In this document: positions 18,556 to 27,171 of the stretch, piece by piece
Layout of the letters: each line of letters begins with the position of its first letter
How positions within the stretch are numbered: position 1 is the first letter of the stretch
Source: CAYYKK01 sp046351395
GTDB taxonomy: Bacteria; Myxococcota_A; Polyangia; Polyangiales; Polyangiaceae
Assembly (NCBI GenBank): GCA_046351395.1
Contig: JAXLYP010000015.1
Location: 186,001 to 250,000 of the forward strand
Reading direction: 5' to 3'
Length of the DNA stretch: 64,000 nucleotides
Translations under genes and position numbers: made by a program
The notes under the pieces: model-generated
Database searches by the model: none
Seen by the model: only the letters and a program-made list of their open reading frames with translations
Told to the model about the DNA's origin: nothing

Positions 18556-18758
18556 CGCGCGCTGAGGGGCTTGGCGGCGTCCTTCTTGTCCCACTCGACG
18601 GCGAGGGCGGCGGCGGACGCGGGGACCTTCTTCATCGCCTTGCGCGCGTTGTCGGGGGCGTCGCCGTCGCAGGCGGCCTCGAGGGCGCGGGCGAGGGCGA
18701 GGAGATCGGCCGTGGAGCCCGGGGGCAGGCGGTACTGATCCATGTCGAACGGGGTCAT
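18546..18758 (-). CDS. Small hypothetical protein (70 aa), 3' end supplied by a repeat
   Basis: ATG 18758 gives a 70-residue protein, mostly helical: a Pro/Gly N-terminus (DMDQYRLPPGSTADLLALAR), then AxxACDGDAPDNARKAMKK and an acidic/basic tail. The last two residues (Gly-Glu) and the TAG come from the 117-bp repeat, so the natural C-terminus may have been longer. Family unknown. It starts 12 bp after the stop of the frame-broken gene upstream on the same strand. Confidence 0.55.
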   Translation of the reverse strand: MTPFDMDQYRLPPGSTADLLALARALEAACDGDAPDNARKAMKKVPASAAALAVEWDKKDAAKPLSARGE

Positions 18759-18769
18759 GCGGACTCGTT

Positions 18770-19385
18770 TTACGGATTGACCGGCACACTGAAGTCGAGA
18801 CGGAGGGTGGCGCCGGCGGCGATGAACGCGTCCGACGAGTTCAAGTTGCTGCCACCTCCCTGGAGCTGCGCGACGATGCCACCACCGAACTCCTTCACGA
18901 CCCCCATGGTTGACGTGCTGCCGCCAGCGAACACCACGCCGACAACGTTGCGCGTAGCCGCGGCGTCCGGGAGCTTCGAAGGGTCGATCGTGATTCCTGG
19001 AGGGAGAGACCAATCGAGCTGATGAGACGGCGTCGGTGCACCGGTGAAGACCGTGCGAATTTCGGACATCGATCGAATCCCCATCGCGTCGCCAGAAGCA
19101 CAGCGTGTCGTCGTTCCCGATGGCCACCTTCGTGTCGTGGTCCACCAGCTCGCACGCGTAGACTGCCCAGGCCGTCGTGGCCCGCGCATCGAGGTCGGCG
19201 AAGTTTTCGGCGATCAACGTGGAGCTGACGGGGTCGCCCTTCTTGAACGAGTTCTTGGGTGCGCCGAAGACGCTGCCGGCAACGGCCATCGCTGCGCCGG
19301 GCAAACCGAGCAGCAGCATCCTCTGCGTCCATTTCCCGACGACCGCACCACGGAGATCGATGTCGATGTGGATCTCGAGCTTCAT
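18770..19385 (-). pseudogene. Hypothetical protein, frame broken near 19085
   Basis: The first frame from ATG 19385 gives LRGAVVGKWTQRMLLLGLPG, a hydrophobic stretch (AAMAVAGSVFGAPK) and NFADLDARATTAWAVYACEL to DDTLCFW; near 19085 the sense moves to another frame: SMSEIRTVFTGAPTPSHQLD to LRLDFSVPVNP at 18770. The joined protein is about 200 residues. The N-terminal FKKGDPVSSTLIAENFADLD resembles openings of secreted or tail-fibre-like proteins. No firm family. Indel or true decay cannot be told apart here. Confidence 0.5.
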
Positions 19386-19537
19386 AACACCTTGCCCGCG
19401 GCGGCGGCGCTGTAGCAGGACGCGAGGACCGGCTGGTCTTGTGCGATGGACACCGATCCCAGGAGCTCTTCGAACCTGCGAGAAGGTTTGTTCTGCCGAG
19501 TCGGCTGAAGTTTAGAATCCCCGCAAGGTTCTCCAGG

Positions 19538-20362
19538 ATGGCGATCAAGAAGCAGGTGCTCATGGGCGACGCGGGCCTCGGCTTCGTCTTCGGCAAGCTC
19601 CAGCTTCGCTACCGCGGGTCCGACAAGCCCCAGAGGCTGACCATCGACGCGAAGTACGACCTCGCCGAGGTGCGGCAGGGACGGCTCGACCAAATCGTCG
19701 AGGCCATCGCGCGCCTGGGGGTCGCGGGCGGCGAGCACTTCGCCCCCGAGGTGGGCAAGGCGAAGCCGATCAAGGGCGACTTCGGCTACACGCTCAAGCA
19801 GCCACTCGCCCGCAAGAAGACACTGCACGCCGAGCTGCAGGTCGCCGGCGTGTCGCCGAAGTGGATGAGGAGCATCGTCGAGTACCTGCGCGCCGGTTGT
19901 CTCGAGATGAAGGTCACTGGCGAGCTCGGTCCCGACGACACGCCGCTCTCGTGCACCGAGCGCGACATTCAGGCCTGGGTGCCGTCGGGCGAGGAAGCGG
20001 CTTACCCGGGTCTCTGGGAGCCGGTGCCGTTCGAGGTCGAGCGCGGGGACCTCAAGAAGGGCTGCGTGCTCCACCTCGACTTCGAAGGTCCGCTCGATCC
20101 CGCGACCTGCACCAAGAAGTTCGGGATGGACTGGCGCATGACGGCGATTGGCTCGCAGGCGGCACACCTCCTCAGCGCCGACCAGGGGCACGCGGGTGTG
20201 GTGTCGCTTGTACCGAAGCTCGTGCGAGGCGCCTTGGCGCTCACGACGACGTGGGAGGTGTTCGACGTGTCGCGTGAGCCAGCGCGGGCGCTCCTGCTCA
20301 ACGCCGTGACGCGCATCCACCGGAGCGTCCAACCGGTGAAGAGGGTATCGCTGAAGCTCTGA
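19538..20362 (+). CDS. Hypothetical protein (274 aa), no recognised family
   Basis: From ATG 19538 (MAIKKQVLMGDAGLGF) the frame is coherent over 274 residues: alternating strands and helices, a KxxxWMRSIVEYLRAGCLEM segment, several Trp and Pro-rich loops, and a terminal RIHRSVQPVKRVSLKL. No signal peptide, membrane segment or catalytic motif is visible. The sequence is acidic/basic balanced with normal local codon use. In-frame codons upstream to 19439 look non-coding, so 19538 is preferred. Downstream on the same strand lie two broken fragments. Confidence 0.65.
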   Translation: MAIKKQVLMGDAGLGFVFGKLQLRYRGSDKPQRLTIDAKYDLAEVRQGRLDQIVEAIARLGVAGGEHFAPEVGKAKPIKGDFGYTLKQPLARKKTLHAELQVAGVSPKWMRSIVEYLRAGCLEMKVTGELGPDDTPLSCTERDIQAWVPSGEEAAYPGLWEPVPFEVERGDLKKGCVLHLDFEGPLDPATCTKKFGMDWRMTAIGSQAAHLLSADQGHAGVVSLVPKLVRGALALTTTWEVFDVSREPARALLLNAVTRIHRSVQPVKRVSLKL

Positions 20363-20420
20363 GCGGGTTCGTGCGTTCGGTCGTCGACGTGCGCGATGAC
20401 GACGCGTGCTGGCCGCGTAG

Positions 20421-20585
20421 CTGCGCGCCCGGGCGGTCATCGCGAAGCAGCCAATCATCGACGATCCGATCCGCGCGTTCGACCTCCGGCGGATCCACGG
20501 CGCCCTCATCACCGAAGACAGTCGCGCGGAGGAGACTCTGCTCCGTCTCGCGTGGAGTTCGAGGATCAGCGCGACGGCTTCGTGA
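20421..20585 (+). pseudogene. Short coding remnant
   Basis: Fifty-four codons between stops at 20418 and 20583 read AVIAKQPIIDDPIRAFDLRR, then IHGALITEDSRAEETLLRLA, with natural residue composition but no start codon. Family unknown. Likely the remains of a gene that once continued into the next fragment. Confidence 0.3.
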
Positions 20586-20774
20586 GCGTTGGACGCGCCG
20601 CATGGCAGCCTCGGGCAGGGCGGATTGTAGATCGCGTGAGGATCGTCGAGGCAAAGGACATCAAGGGCGAGGCCGTGCCACGTCGCGCCGACGCGGAGTC
20701 CATTCGCGAGGGCGAAGCTGCTCACGATCTCGATCTGTCCCGGCCTCGGCGTTGGCCTCCTCGGAGGGATGTTC

Positions 20775-21187
20775 TCCACACATGCTGGTACATCGGCAAA
20801 CAAGGTGTTGCCTCGTTCATCGGTGACCGCGAGAAGGCGACGCCCAAGGTGGTTCGCTTCGCCGACGTGTCCGCGCTCCGGACCAGCGAGACCAACGTGG
20901 TCGTGAACGGCGGATACAAGCACACCAAGTTCGTGTTCGGGCGTCTTCGACGAGCGCGACCGGCTCATGCCGAAGTGGAGGTGACTGGAGCGTACAATCG
21001 AGAAGCCGCGGACCGCCCGAACGAGTACGTCGTTGGCAAGGCATTGGAGGCGGAGTGGTCCGCGTGGCTGTTCACCAACAGGGTGCAGCAGGAGCTCGCA
21101 GCGCGGGGATACGTGGAGTTCCAGGGGGTTCCCGTTCGGTTGCCGCACGGCGCTCAAGCCCGGATCTGCCTCGCGAGGTACCGCTGA
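20775..21187 (+). pseudogene. Hypothetical protein C-terminal part, frame broken near 20945-20990
   Basis: One frame gives CWYIGKQGVASFIGDREKAT and SETNVVVNGGYKHTKFVFG; about 45 bases then make better sense in another frame (VFDERDRLMPKW), after which the first frame resumes with VTGAYNREAADRPNEYVVGK, AWLFTNRVQQELAARGYVEF to RICLARYR. Two compensating shifts are implied. No start codon is evident and no family recognised. Confidence 0.4.
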
Positions 21188-21289
21188 GCCAACGAGAGGT
21201 CGCCCGACTCGGCGGTGGCGCCCCGAAGGGCGACGAACGGCTGACCGTCGACCGAGCCTGGCGCGTCGGCGGTTCGTGTGTGCGCGGAG

Positions 21290-21811
21290 TCACTGGACGC
21301 GCGCCTTCTTGGCGGCGGCCTTCTTCTTCGGCGAAGCGTTCTTCTTGGTGGCGGCCTTCTTGGGCTTGGTTGCCGGCTTCTTCTTGGGCTTGGTACCCGG
21401 CTTCTTCTTGGGCTTTGCGCTCGTCTTCTTCGGCGTCGCGTGCTCGGGCGGCGGAGAGCCGGCGCGTACCGAGTCCAGGATGGGCGCCCACTCGAAGTTC
21501 GTCTGCCATGTGGCTCGCCGCTGGAGATGGGAGGTGAACGCCTCGATGACTTCGTTCAGCGTCACGTGACGCTTCACCCGAAACTGCCCGCGCCGATCCC
21601 GTGCCTCGAGCAGCCACGGGTCCGAGTCGTGCTCGGCAAGGAAGCGTCGCGTCTCTTCCCCTGGCTGCCAGTCGCAGCCGGCCTGGATGAACTCGTGCTC
21701 GTTGGCCTCGAGCAGCGCGAACTTCCCGAAGGCATCGTCGGCGAGGATCTCGCGGAGCTGCTCGGCGGAGATCTCGCGAACCTCGTCGCCCTCTTCCGTC
21801 GTGAAGCGCAT
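21290..21811 (-). CDS. Small protein with Lys/Ala-rich histone-H1-like tail
   Basis: ATG 21811 gives 173 residues. Residues 1-110 are a folded acidic region (FTTEEGDEVREISAEQLREI, later RVKRHVTLNEVIEAFTSHLQ). From about 115 the tail consists of repeated TKPKKKPATKPKK-type units ending in AAAKKARVQ, like histone H1/AlgP-type nucleic-acid-binding tails. A TTG six codons upstream is a possible but weaker start. It lies 39 bp after the MDR oxidoreductase on the same strand and is probably co-transcribed. A DNA- or RNA-associated role is inferred from the tail only. Confidence 0.7.
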   Translation of the reverse strand: MRFTTEEGDEVREISAEQLREILADDAFGKFALLEANEHEFIQAGCDWQPGEETRRFLAEHDSDPWLLEARDRRGQFRVKRHVTLNEVIEAFTSHLQRRATWQTNFEWAPILDSVRAGSPPPEHATPKKTSAKPKKKPGTKPKKKPATKPKKAATKKNASPKKKAAAKKARVQ

Positions 21812-21850
21812 GCGTCCGACGGTAGTCAAGACGCTCGCGTGCTGGAATGG

Positions 21851-22798
21851 CTACTCGACCTCGATGACGATCTTGCCGACGGCGCGCCCCGAGACCGATC
21901 GCTCCCACGCGGCGCGCAGCTCTGCGAGCGGAAAGCGGCTGTCGATGACCGCGCGCAGCTTTCCGGCTTCGTAGAGCGTGTCGAGAAACGCGAGGTCGGC
22001 CGCGTTGGTCTTCAAGAGGACGGGCCAGACCTTGTGGGCGCACAATGGATTGAGCGCGGCGCGAAGGAACGTGGCGGCGCCCGGGACGGGGGTCGCGAAC
22101 TGGCCGCGCGCTCCGAGGAGCGCGCGCCATCGACGGTAGGGGCCTCCGACGCAGTCGAGGATCGCGTCGAACGGCGCTTGCCCCGCGTAGGGATCCGGAC
22201 GGGTATAGTCGATGACGTCGTGCGCGCCGAGCTCGCGCACGACGTCGAGGTTCCGCGTGCTCGAGACGCCGACCACGTGCGCTCCCGCTGCGCGCGCGAT
22301 CTGCACCGCGAAGTGTCCGACGCCGCCGGATGCGCCGACGATCAACACGCGCGCGCTCGCGCCGCTCATGGGGATGCCCAGCCGATCCCGGAGCCCTTGG
22401 AGCGCCGTCATGCCCGCGAGGGGGATCGCCGCAGCGTCCGCGAAGCTCATCCCCGATGGCATCTTGGTGGTCACGTCGACGCCCGCGACGCTGAGCTCGG
22501 CCGACGCGGCGCCGATCGCTTGGGCGAGCCTCGCGTGGACGCGGTCCCCGACGGCGAAGCTCGTCACCCCGGGGCCGAGCGCGGCCACCTCGCCCGCGAC
22601 GTCGAAGCCTGGAACGAACGGCAGGGAAATCGGCCGGATCAACCGCAGCTTTCCAGACGCGAGCTTCCAGTCGATGGGGTTCACGCTGGACGCGCGGACG
22701 CGCACCAGCACCTGGGCCGGCCCCGGTCGTGGGTCGTCGAGGACCGCGCTCTCGAGCACCTCTGGACCGCCGTATCTACGAAAGGAGATCGCCTTCAC
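21851..22798 (-). CDS. Zinc-independent MDR oxidoreductase (quinone reductase-like)
   Basis: GTG 22798 (VKAISFRRYGGPEVLE) gives 315 residues. An alcohol-dehydrogenase-like GroES fold occupies 1-120 (VLVRVRASSVNPIDWKLASG, LPFVPGFDVAGEVAALGPGV). The NAD(P)-binding Rossmann domain follows with VGASGGVGHFAVQIARAAGA (about 145-164) and the Tyr/Asp stretch DVIDYTRPDP. Catalytic and structural zinc ligands are absent, as in zeta-crystallin/quinone oxidoreductases, which reduce quinones or enones with NAD(P)H in the cytoplasm. Residues upstream of the GTG look non-coding. Divergent from the gene at 22864. Confidence 0.85.
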   Translation of the reverse strand: MKAISFRRYGGPEVLESAVLDDPRPGPAQVLVRVRASSVNPIDWKLASGKLRLIRPISLPFVPGFDVAGEVAALGPGVTSFAVGDRVHARLAQAIGAASAELSVAGVDVTTKMPSGMSFADAAAIPLAGMTALQGLRDRLGIPMSGASARVLIVGASGGVGHFAVQIARAAGAHVVGVSSTRNLDVVRELGAHDVIDYTRPDPYAGQAPFDAILDCVGGPYRRWRALLGARGQFATPVPGAATFLRAALNPLCAHKVWPVLLKTNAADLAFLDTLYEAGKLRAVIDSRFPLAELRAAWERSVSGRAVGKIVIEVE

Positions 22799-22807
22799 GC
22801 GATCGAC

Positions 22808-22852
22808 CCTAGCCGACCGTGGTGAAGGGACCACAGCGTGAAGTGAGCTAGG
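22808..22852. promoter_or_regulatory. Nested inverted repeats in a divergent promoter
   Basis: The 65-bp gap between divergent starts at 22798 and 22864 holds an outer pair CCTAGC (22808-22813) / GCTAGG (22847-22852) and an inner pair GTGGT (22819-22823) / ACCAC (22830-22834). Position and symmetry suit an operator for a dimeric regulator of the oxidoreductase; no regulator gene is adjacent. Confidence 0.4.
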
Positions 22853-22863
22853 CTCCCGGCCCC

Positions 22864-23472
22864 ATGACCGAGCTGGGCGAGCTGCTCCACGCACCGCCGA
22901 CGGACCGCGACGCGACGCCGCCGGTCGACGCCGTGCGTGCGTTCGTCTTCTTGAGCGGGGTGCGGTGGATCAAAGAGCACGGGTACGACCCGCAGCTCCA
23001 AGCGCTGATGCCCCCGTCGCTCGTCGACATGCGGAGCACGGCCGCCGCCGGCGATTGGCTGCCGGTCGCGGAGGCGCGCCTCGTCTACGCCGCGCTCGAC
23101 CAGCTCGGACTCTCGGTCGACGAGCAGATGGAACTCGGGAGGTACGTCGCGATGGCGAACAACGGCGTCATCGTGAACACGATCGCGCGCCTGAGCGGCA
23201 AACTGGGGTTGACCCCGTGGCCCGTGCTGGCGCGCCTTCATGGCCTTTGGCTGCGGAACAACCGCGGGGGCGCCGTCGCCATCTACAAGCTCGCGGAGCG
23301 CTCGGCACGCCTTGAGTTTCGAGGCGTGCCGTTCGCGGATTCACCGTTCTTTCGCACGAGCCTCTGCGGGTCCCTCGCCGGGGCGCTCGAGCCGTTCGCC
23401 GCGAACGTGCGGGTGAACGAGATGAACGACCTCCGCAAGTCGGACGAGTTCTCGCTGCGCGTCGTCTGGTGA
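22864..23472 (+). CDS. Hypothetical ~200-residue protein, DUF2378-like
   Basis: 202 residues, mainly helical: DAVRAFVFLSGVRWIKEHGY, LPVAEARLVYAALDQLGLSV, then AIYKLAERSARLEFRGVPFA and a terminal segment with FEF-like strands. The layout (N-terminal helices, a helix-rich core, then a compact alpha/beta end) recalls the myxobacterial DUF2378/TIGR02265 family, but that is a resemblance only. No membrane segment. Few bases separate it from the divergent oxidoreductase, and no clear ribosome site precedes ATG 22864, so it may be leaderless. Confidence 0.6.
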   Translation: MTELGELLHAPPTDRDATPPVDAVRAFVFLSGVRWIKEHGYDPQLQALMPPSLVDMRSTAAAGDWLPVAEARLVYAALDQLGLSVDEQMELGRYVAMANNGVIVNTIARLSGKLGLTPWPVLARLHGLWLRNNRGGAVAIYKLAERSARLEFRGVPFADSPFFRTSLCGSLAGALEPFAANVRVNEMNDLRKSDEFSLRVVW

Positions 23473-23751
23473 CGCTCGAGCTCGGGCGGCTCGATGTGCA
23501 GCGCGCGGCCGAGCTTGACCCTCCGGCGCCGATTCGTCGGCGACGGCAGCGAACGGTCCGTCCTCGTCAGCGTCCTCGAGGAGCTCGCCGTCTTCATCGC
23601 CGTCTTCAACCTGCGTGCCCTGCGCGAGGGCCTCCACGTCCTCCATCGTCGTCGCCCTCTCTACGACGGTCGGCGCGTCGGGGGCGCAGTCCGCGCGCAG
23701 GCTGACGAGGAGTCCTTGGGCGAAGCGTGTCTTGAGCTGGTTTGGATTCAT
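23341..23751 (-). CDS. Hypothetical ORF with convincing N-terminus
   Basis: ATG 23751 (with AGGGA about 7 bases upstream) opens MNPNQLKTRFAQGLLVSLRA followed by a long acidic stretch (VEDGDEDGELLEDADEDGPF), natural in composition to about 23540. Beyond that the frame becomes Arg/Ala-rich and runs antisense into the 3' end of the gene at 22864-23472, so the true C-terminus is probably lost through a frameshift near 23540. Family unknown. It sits directly downstream of the IS91 relic on the same strand. Confidence 0.35.
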   Translation of the reverse strand: MNPNQLKTRFAQGLLVSLRADCAPDAPTVVERATTMEDVEALAQGTQVEDGDEDGELLEDADEDGPFAAVADESAPEGQARPRAAHRAARARASPDDAQRELVRLAEVVHLVHPHVRGERLERPGEGPAEARAKER

Positions 23752-23829
23752 TGGCGGTCCCTGCGGCGGCGTCCCACGCCATCGGAGGATCCGTGAACAA
23801 CCGTCGTCGGGATCGTCGATGCGTTCCTC

Positions 23830-24530
23830 GCCGAGCGAGAGCGAATGACGAACCTCGGCGTCGCGACCGTGTTCGCGAGCGCGCTCAGCCTCGTCGTCGT
23901 CCGCTGTGCGACGTCGAGCACCTCGTCCGCGCTCGGCGCCGGGAGCGCCATGAACGCGAGCTCACCCGCCTCGCCCGCATCGACGTCGTGCTGAGCGTCC
24001 ACGCCGTCGAGCGCCGGAACGTGCGAGTGCACATTCAGCCGGAGCGCCGAGTCGAACCTCCTGCACGAACGTGATCGCGCCCGTGTGCGCGTCTCCACGC
24101 TCTTCAGCCCGAAGAGGCGCTTCGCTCGCCATCGGAGAGAGCGCGAGATCTTCTCGGCGAACGCACCGAGCACCTCCGCACACAAGCTGCGGTCGTAGCC
24201 AAGGAGCAGGCGGAGGCCCGACGGAAAGGAGCACACCCATTGGCGGGTCGGCACATGCGGGATGACCTTCTCGACCAGGTGCGCCGCCATGTCCGCCATC
24301 CGTCGGCCGAGGCACGACGGGCAGAAGGCGCCGTTTGGAGCTCCACGCGACGAGGCGCTCGAACCCGCACCGGTCGCACGCGATCGCCAGACAGCCGTAC
24401 TCCAAGATCCCGCACCGCAGGTACGCCTCGAACTCGCGCCCCACGAACGGGGTAGGCCGCCGTGCTCCTCCGCCTGCTCTTGGAACGACGGCCAGTACGT
24501 CGCGACCTTCTGATAGAGGACAGTCTCCTC
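23830..24530 (-). mobile_element. IS91-family transposase relic 1
   Basis: Minus-strand pieces in three frames join as a Y-type IS91/IS801 transposase: LYQKVATYWPSFQEQAEEHG, FVGREFEAYLRCGILEYGCL, a zinc-binding CDRCGFERLV region, MADMAAHLVEKVIPHVPTRQ, SRSLRWRAKRLFGLKSVE, AITFVQRFDSALRLNVHSHV and ALPAPSADEVLDVAQRT. The HSH metal motif is retained, but at least three frameshifts and missing C-terminal sequence make it inactive. No terminal sequences could be defined. Confidence 0.75.
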
Positions 24531-24845
24531 AGGCTGGTGAAGTCGATAGCCTTCTCCCGCAGGACGAGCGTCGCTCGCGGGTCACGACCTTTGAGTCGTT
24601 CCTGATCGCGCGGGCCCGCAGCCCCAGCCGGCAACGCGCGCGAGGCGAGGAGGCGCATCGCTGGCGTCCATGGGGGCGAGCACGGGCGGGTTTGCCATGT
24701 CGCCCTGTCCGGCGTTGTCGGGCGCGCTCCCCAGCATGGCCGGGAAGCGCTGACGTCATGTGTGTGTGTGTGTCAGGTGGCGCGGGCGTCATCGCGTTGG
24801 CGCCCAGACCGGCGGACCGCTGACGCGGCGTCGGGTCCTTCGCGG
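24531..24845. other. Region without recognisable gene
   Basis: 315 bp between the transposase relic and the small gene at 24846. Contains a (TG)7 run at 24759-24772. No coding frame has natural composition; probably former flank of the IS. Confidence 0.5.
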
Positions 24846-25163
24846 TCAGGCGGCGCGGGGGACGACGGGCGCGATGACCGGGAGGCCCCGCGACTCGCAG
24901 GCTTCGCGGAGCTGCGCGCGCGGCGTCCTGTAGCCGGACACGCCACGCAGCTCGAGCTGGCAGAGCGCCGCGTCGACCTCCCGAAGAGTCGGGAGCGGCT
25001 GGGCGGCTCCGCGATCCGCAACGCGCCGCCGCGCGACGGCGATGCGGTAGGCGCACCCGAGGAGATCGTCGCTCGCCACGAGGGCGCCGAACGCGTGACG
25101 ATCCTCGGACAGATGACGCAGCCATTCGTGCGGACGCTCTCGCTCGTCGGTCGTGGTGTTCAT
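24846..25163 (-). CDS. Small hypothetical protein (105 aa)
   Basis: ATG 25163 is preceded by AAGGAA about 7 bases upstream. The protein (MNTTTDERERPHEWLRHLSE, LRQ-type helices, then LPTLREVDAALCQLELRGVS and GLPVIAPVVPRAA) has an amphipathic helical centre and no known motif. Longer in-frame starts add Arg/Pro-rich residues of no natural character and were not used. It stands alone next to a transposase relic; host or passenger origin cannot be decided. Confidence 0.55.
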   Translation of the reverse strand: MNTTTDERERPHEWLRHLSEDRHAFGALVASDDLLGCAYRIAVARRRVADRGAAQPLPTLREVDAALCQLELRGVSGYRTPRAQLREACESRGLPVIAPVVPRAA

Positions 25164-25550
25164 TGGAGGTTCCTTCCGGCGCGGGGGGGGCGCGCCTCGT
25201 AGTGCGGTTGCCGGGAGGCGACGTTGCATCGCGCGGACCAAGTCGGCGGTGCTCCGCGTTGCGCTCGGTGTTGGATGCGCGGGCGGCGTGGAGCACGAGC
25301 GTCGCCGCACGGAGGGAAAATGCAGCCCGTCGTTCGTGGGCCTTGGGGGCACCCAGGCATCCAGTCGCCGTCACCCTGTGCTCGAGAGCCTCACGAGGCT
25401 GACCAACGTACTTTGACCGTAGGCGCGGAGGCCGGGTCGGCCGTGGGAGGGCGTCACCGTAGGTCGACGGGGGTTCTGGTCGGAGCCGCCGATATCGCTT
25501 ACACGGCGTGTAGTTCGGCGCGATGAAAGACGCGTTGGTGGGGCGTGCTC
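25164..25550. other. Intergenic region, nothing recognised
   Basis: About 390 bp between divergent genes. No motif, repeat or coding frame of natural composition was found; it must hold the promoters of both neighbours. Confidence 0.4.
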
Positions 25551-26385
25551 CCGAGGAGGATCGCGACGATCGGAACGGTCGCGTGGGCCGCGGGGGCGGT
25601 GGCGGCGGTGGCGGCGCGTTCAGCCGTGTCGAAGAGTTGATGTTCAGCTCGTGCCACACGGGTCGCACGGACTACGATTCGCTCGCCGTGCAGGTGTGCA
25701 ACGTCCTCCCGCGTCTCCATTCCCTTGCCGACCGCCCGAAGCTTCCCGCCCCAACGACTGCTTGGTGGGCCAGACGTGCTGCATCGAAGGGATGGACGGC
25801 GACTTCAAGACCGCCTGTCGCGACGCGAGCCCCGTCGCCGAAGGCACGGTCGACCCGAGCACGATCGCGCGGACCGAGTGCTACGACGATCAACGCACGG
25901 AATACTGGGCCGTCATGCGATGTGCATCGTCGGCAGATTGTGCTGACGACGAGATCTGCTGCGGCGTCGTCACGCCGCACTGGGAGTGGACGAGCAACCA
26001 ATGCGCCTCCATTCGCGGTCGTTCCGGGGTGGCTGCGGGGCTCCTCCCAGGCCCTTGCCCGGGCGATGAAGCGTGCCTCACGAGCGCGACTTGCAAGACC
26101 CCGGGGACAGTGTGCGTCGCGACCGGTCCGACCCAGATGGGCCACTGCAAGCTCCCTTCGGACGGGGGGACAGGCGCCTGCAAGTCGGTCGCAGAATGTC
26201 TGCCTGGCGAACGGTGCGAGGACTACACTGCTTCCGGACACCCGCTCTGCACCGGAGGCCTGGAGCCCCACCCGAACTGCAGGGTCGACGACGACTGCAC
26301 GAAGTACTGCCTCGTACCGTCGAAATGCGCGAGCGACGCTGCCTATCCAGATCTCGGTGAGTGCCAGTGCCCACACCGGCCGTAG
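25551..26385 (+). pseudogene. Cys-rich secreted protein, N-terminal frame broken
   Basis: A hydrophobic signal-like stretch (RRIATIGTVAWAAGAVAAVA) lies in one frame from about 25551; LMFSSCHTGRTDYDSLAVQV in a second (about 25635-25700); and from about 25735 a third frame is coherent to TAG 26383-26385: NDCLVGQTCCIEGMDGDF, DCADDEICCGVVTPHWEW, AECLPGERCEDYTASGHPLC. The many paired cysteines suit a disulfide-rich exported protein of myxobacterial type. Two frameshifts are needed to join it to the signal peptide; the main part (25735-26385) may still be the bulk of a real gene. Confidence 0.5.
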
Positions 26386-26503
26386 CTCTTCCTCGCCCCG
26401 CTCGGCGCATCCTGGCAAGAACGCGCCTTCCTTGCGCGCTGACGAACCGGTTTAGCGGCGGATTGACACCGGGCGCCCTGTACGCGGCGAAAGACTCGCC
26501 GCG

Positions 26504-26755
26504 ATGATCGACGCACGACCGGCGAAGCTCGCGACCGTCCTCGATGCCCCGAACGCACAGAGCTGGCAGGACCTGACCGCGCTCCTCCTTGCCTGGGAGG
26601 TTCAACCCGGGTTCGACGCCGCGCTGGTGACGGCGAGCGAGCGCCTCGACGGGTGGCCGGATCGCCTGCGAACGGCGGAGGGGGCGCGCGGGAGCGCGGT
26701 GCGCTCGCTCGCGCGGAGCTGCGACGACGCACAGACCACCGACATGGGCGAGTAG
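26504..26755 (+). CDS. Hypothetical N-terminal fragment ended by a repeat
   Basis: 83 residues from ATG 26504: KLATVLDAPNAQSWQDLTAL, LAWEVQPGFDAALVTASERL, DGWPDRLRTAEGARGS. Helical and tidy, like the opening domain of longer leucine-rich or TIGR02996-like proteins, but too short to assign. Its last residues Gly-Glu and the TAG belong to the 117-bp repeat, so it appears truncated by repeat insertion. Confidence 0.5.
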   Translation: MIDARPAKLATVLDAPNAQSWQDLTALLLAWEVQPGFDAALVTASERLDGWPDRLRTAEGARGSAVRSLARSCDDAQTTDMGE

Positions 26756-26862
26756 GACTTGCGAACTGTGCTCTTGCGTTCCGCGCCGGTGGCCACCGGG
26801 CGAGGGGCCGGCTTGGGGAGCCCGAACGCCGGCGGCGTGCCGATGAACCTGACCCTCGAGCG
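26746..26862 (+). repeat. 117-bp repeat, copy A
   Basis: Matches 18440-18555 in inverse orientation with about eight differences. It starts GGGCGAGTAGGACTTGCG (TAG ends the gene at 26504), includes the palindrome CCGGTGGCCACCGG and finishes CCCTCGAGCG. No transposase motif inside. Confidence 0.85.
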
Positions 26863-27073
26863 CCAGCTGAAGCTCCACGAGCGCAATGAAGACGGCCGCG
26901 AGGTCGAGCAAGGACGGATCGGTGCCTGCGGCCTCGTGTCCGGAGAGGCGCGCGTTCACGGGTCAGGCGTCGAAGCGGAGCTTCAGCTGCCCGGCGTCGA
27001 CTGGGCCTACGAGAACTCGGATATGGTGCTTCAGGACGGAGGCTACCGGTGGCTGCCCGCCGTGGGGTTCTGA
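26843..27073 (+). CDS. Possible small protein starting inside the repeat
   Basis: ATG 26843 lies within copy A of the repeat; after the repeat ends the frame continues with natural-looking sequence (EVEQGRIGACGLVSGEARVH, LPGVDWAYENSDMVLQDGGY, then RWLPAVGF and TGA). This may be the C-terminal part of a gene whose 5' end was replaced by the repeat rather than a functional 76-residue protein. Confidence 0.35.
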   Translation: MNLTLERQLKLHERNEDGREVEQGRIGACGLVSGEARVHGSGVEAELQLPGVDWAYENSDMVLQDGGYRWLPAVGF

Positions 27074-27171
27074 CCGCCACATTTCCACGCCGGGGAGCCA
27101 AGGAACCAACGTGTACAAAGCGCTGCGAGGGTGGTGCGCGCGGCGGCGCAGACACTATCTTCGCTGGCGTC

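Noticed and set aside
19382..21157. 591-codon minus-strand ORF across several plus-strand fragments
   Set aside because: Antisense to coherent plus-strand coding; Arg/His-rich, no motif. A middle portion looked passable but was not better than the plus-strand reading.
24759..24772. (TG)7 run
   Set aside because: Too short to call a functional microsatellite; noted only as a possible slippage site.
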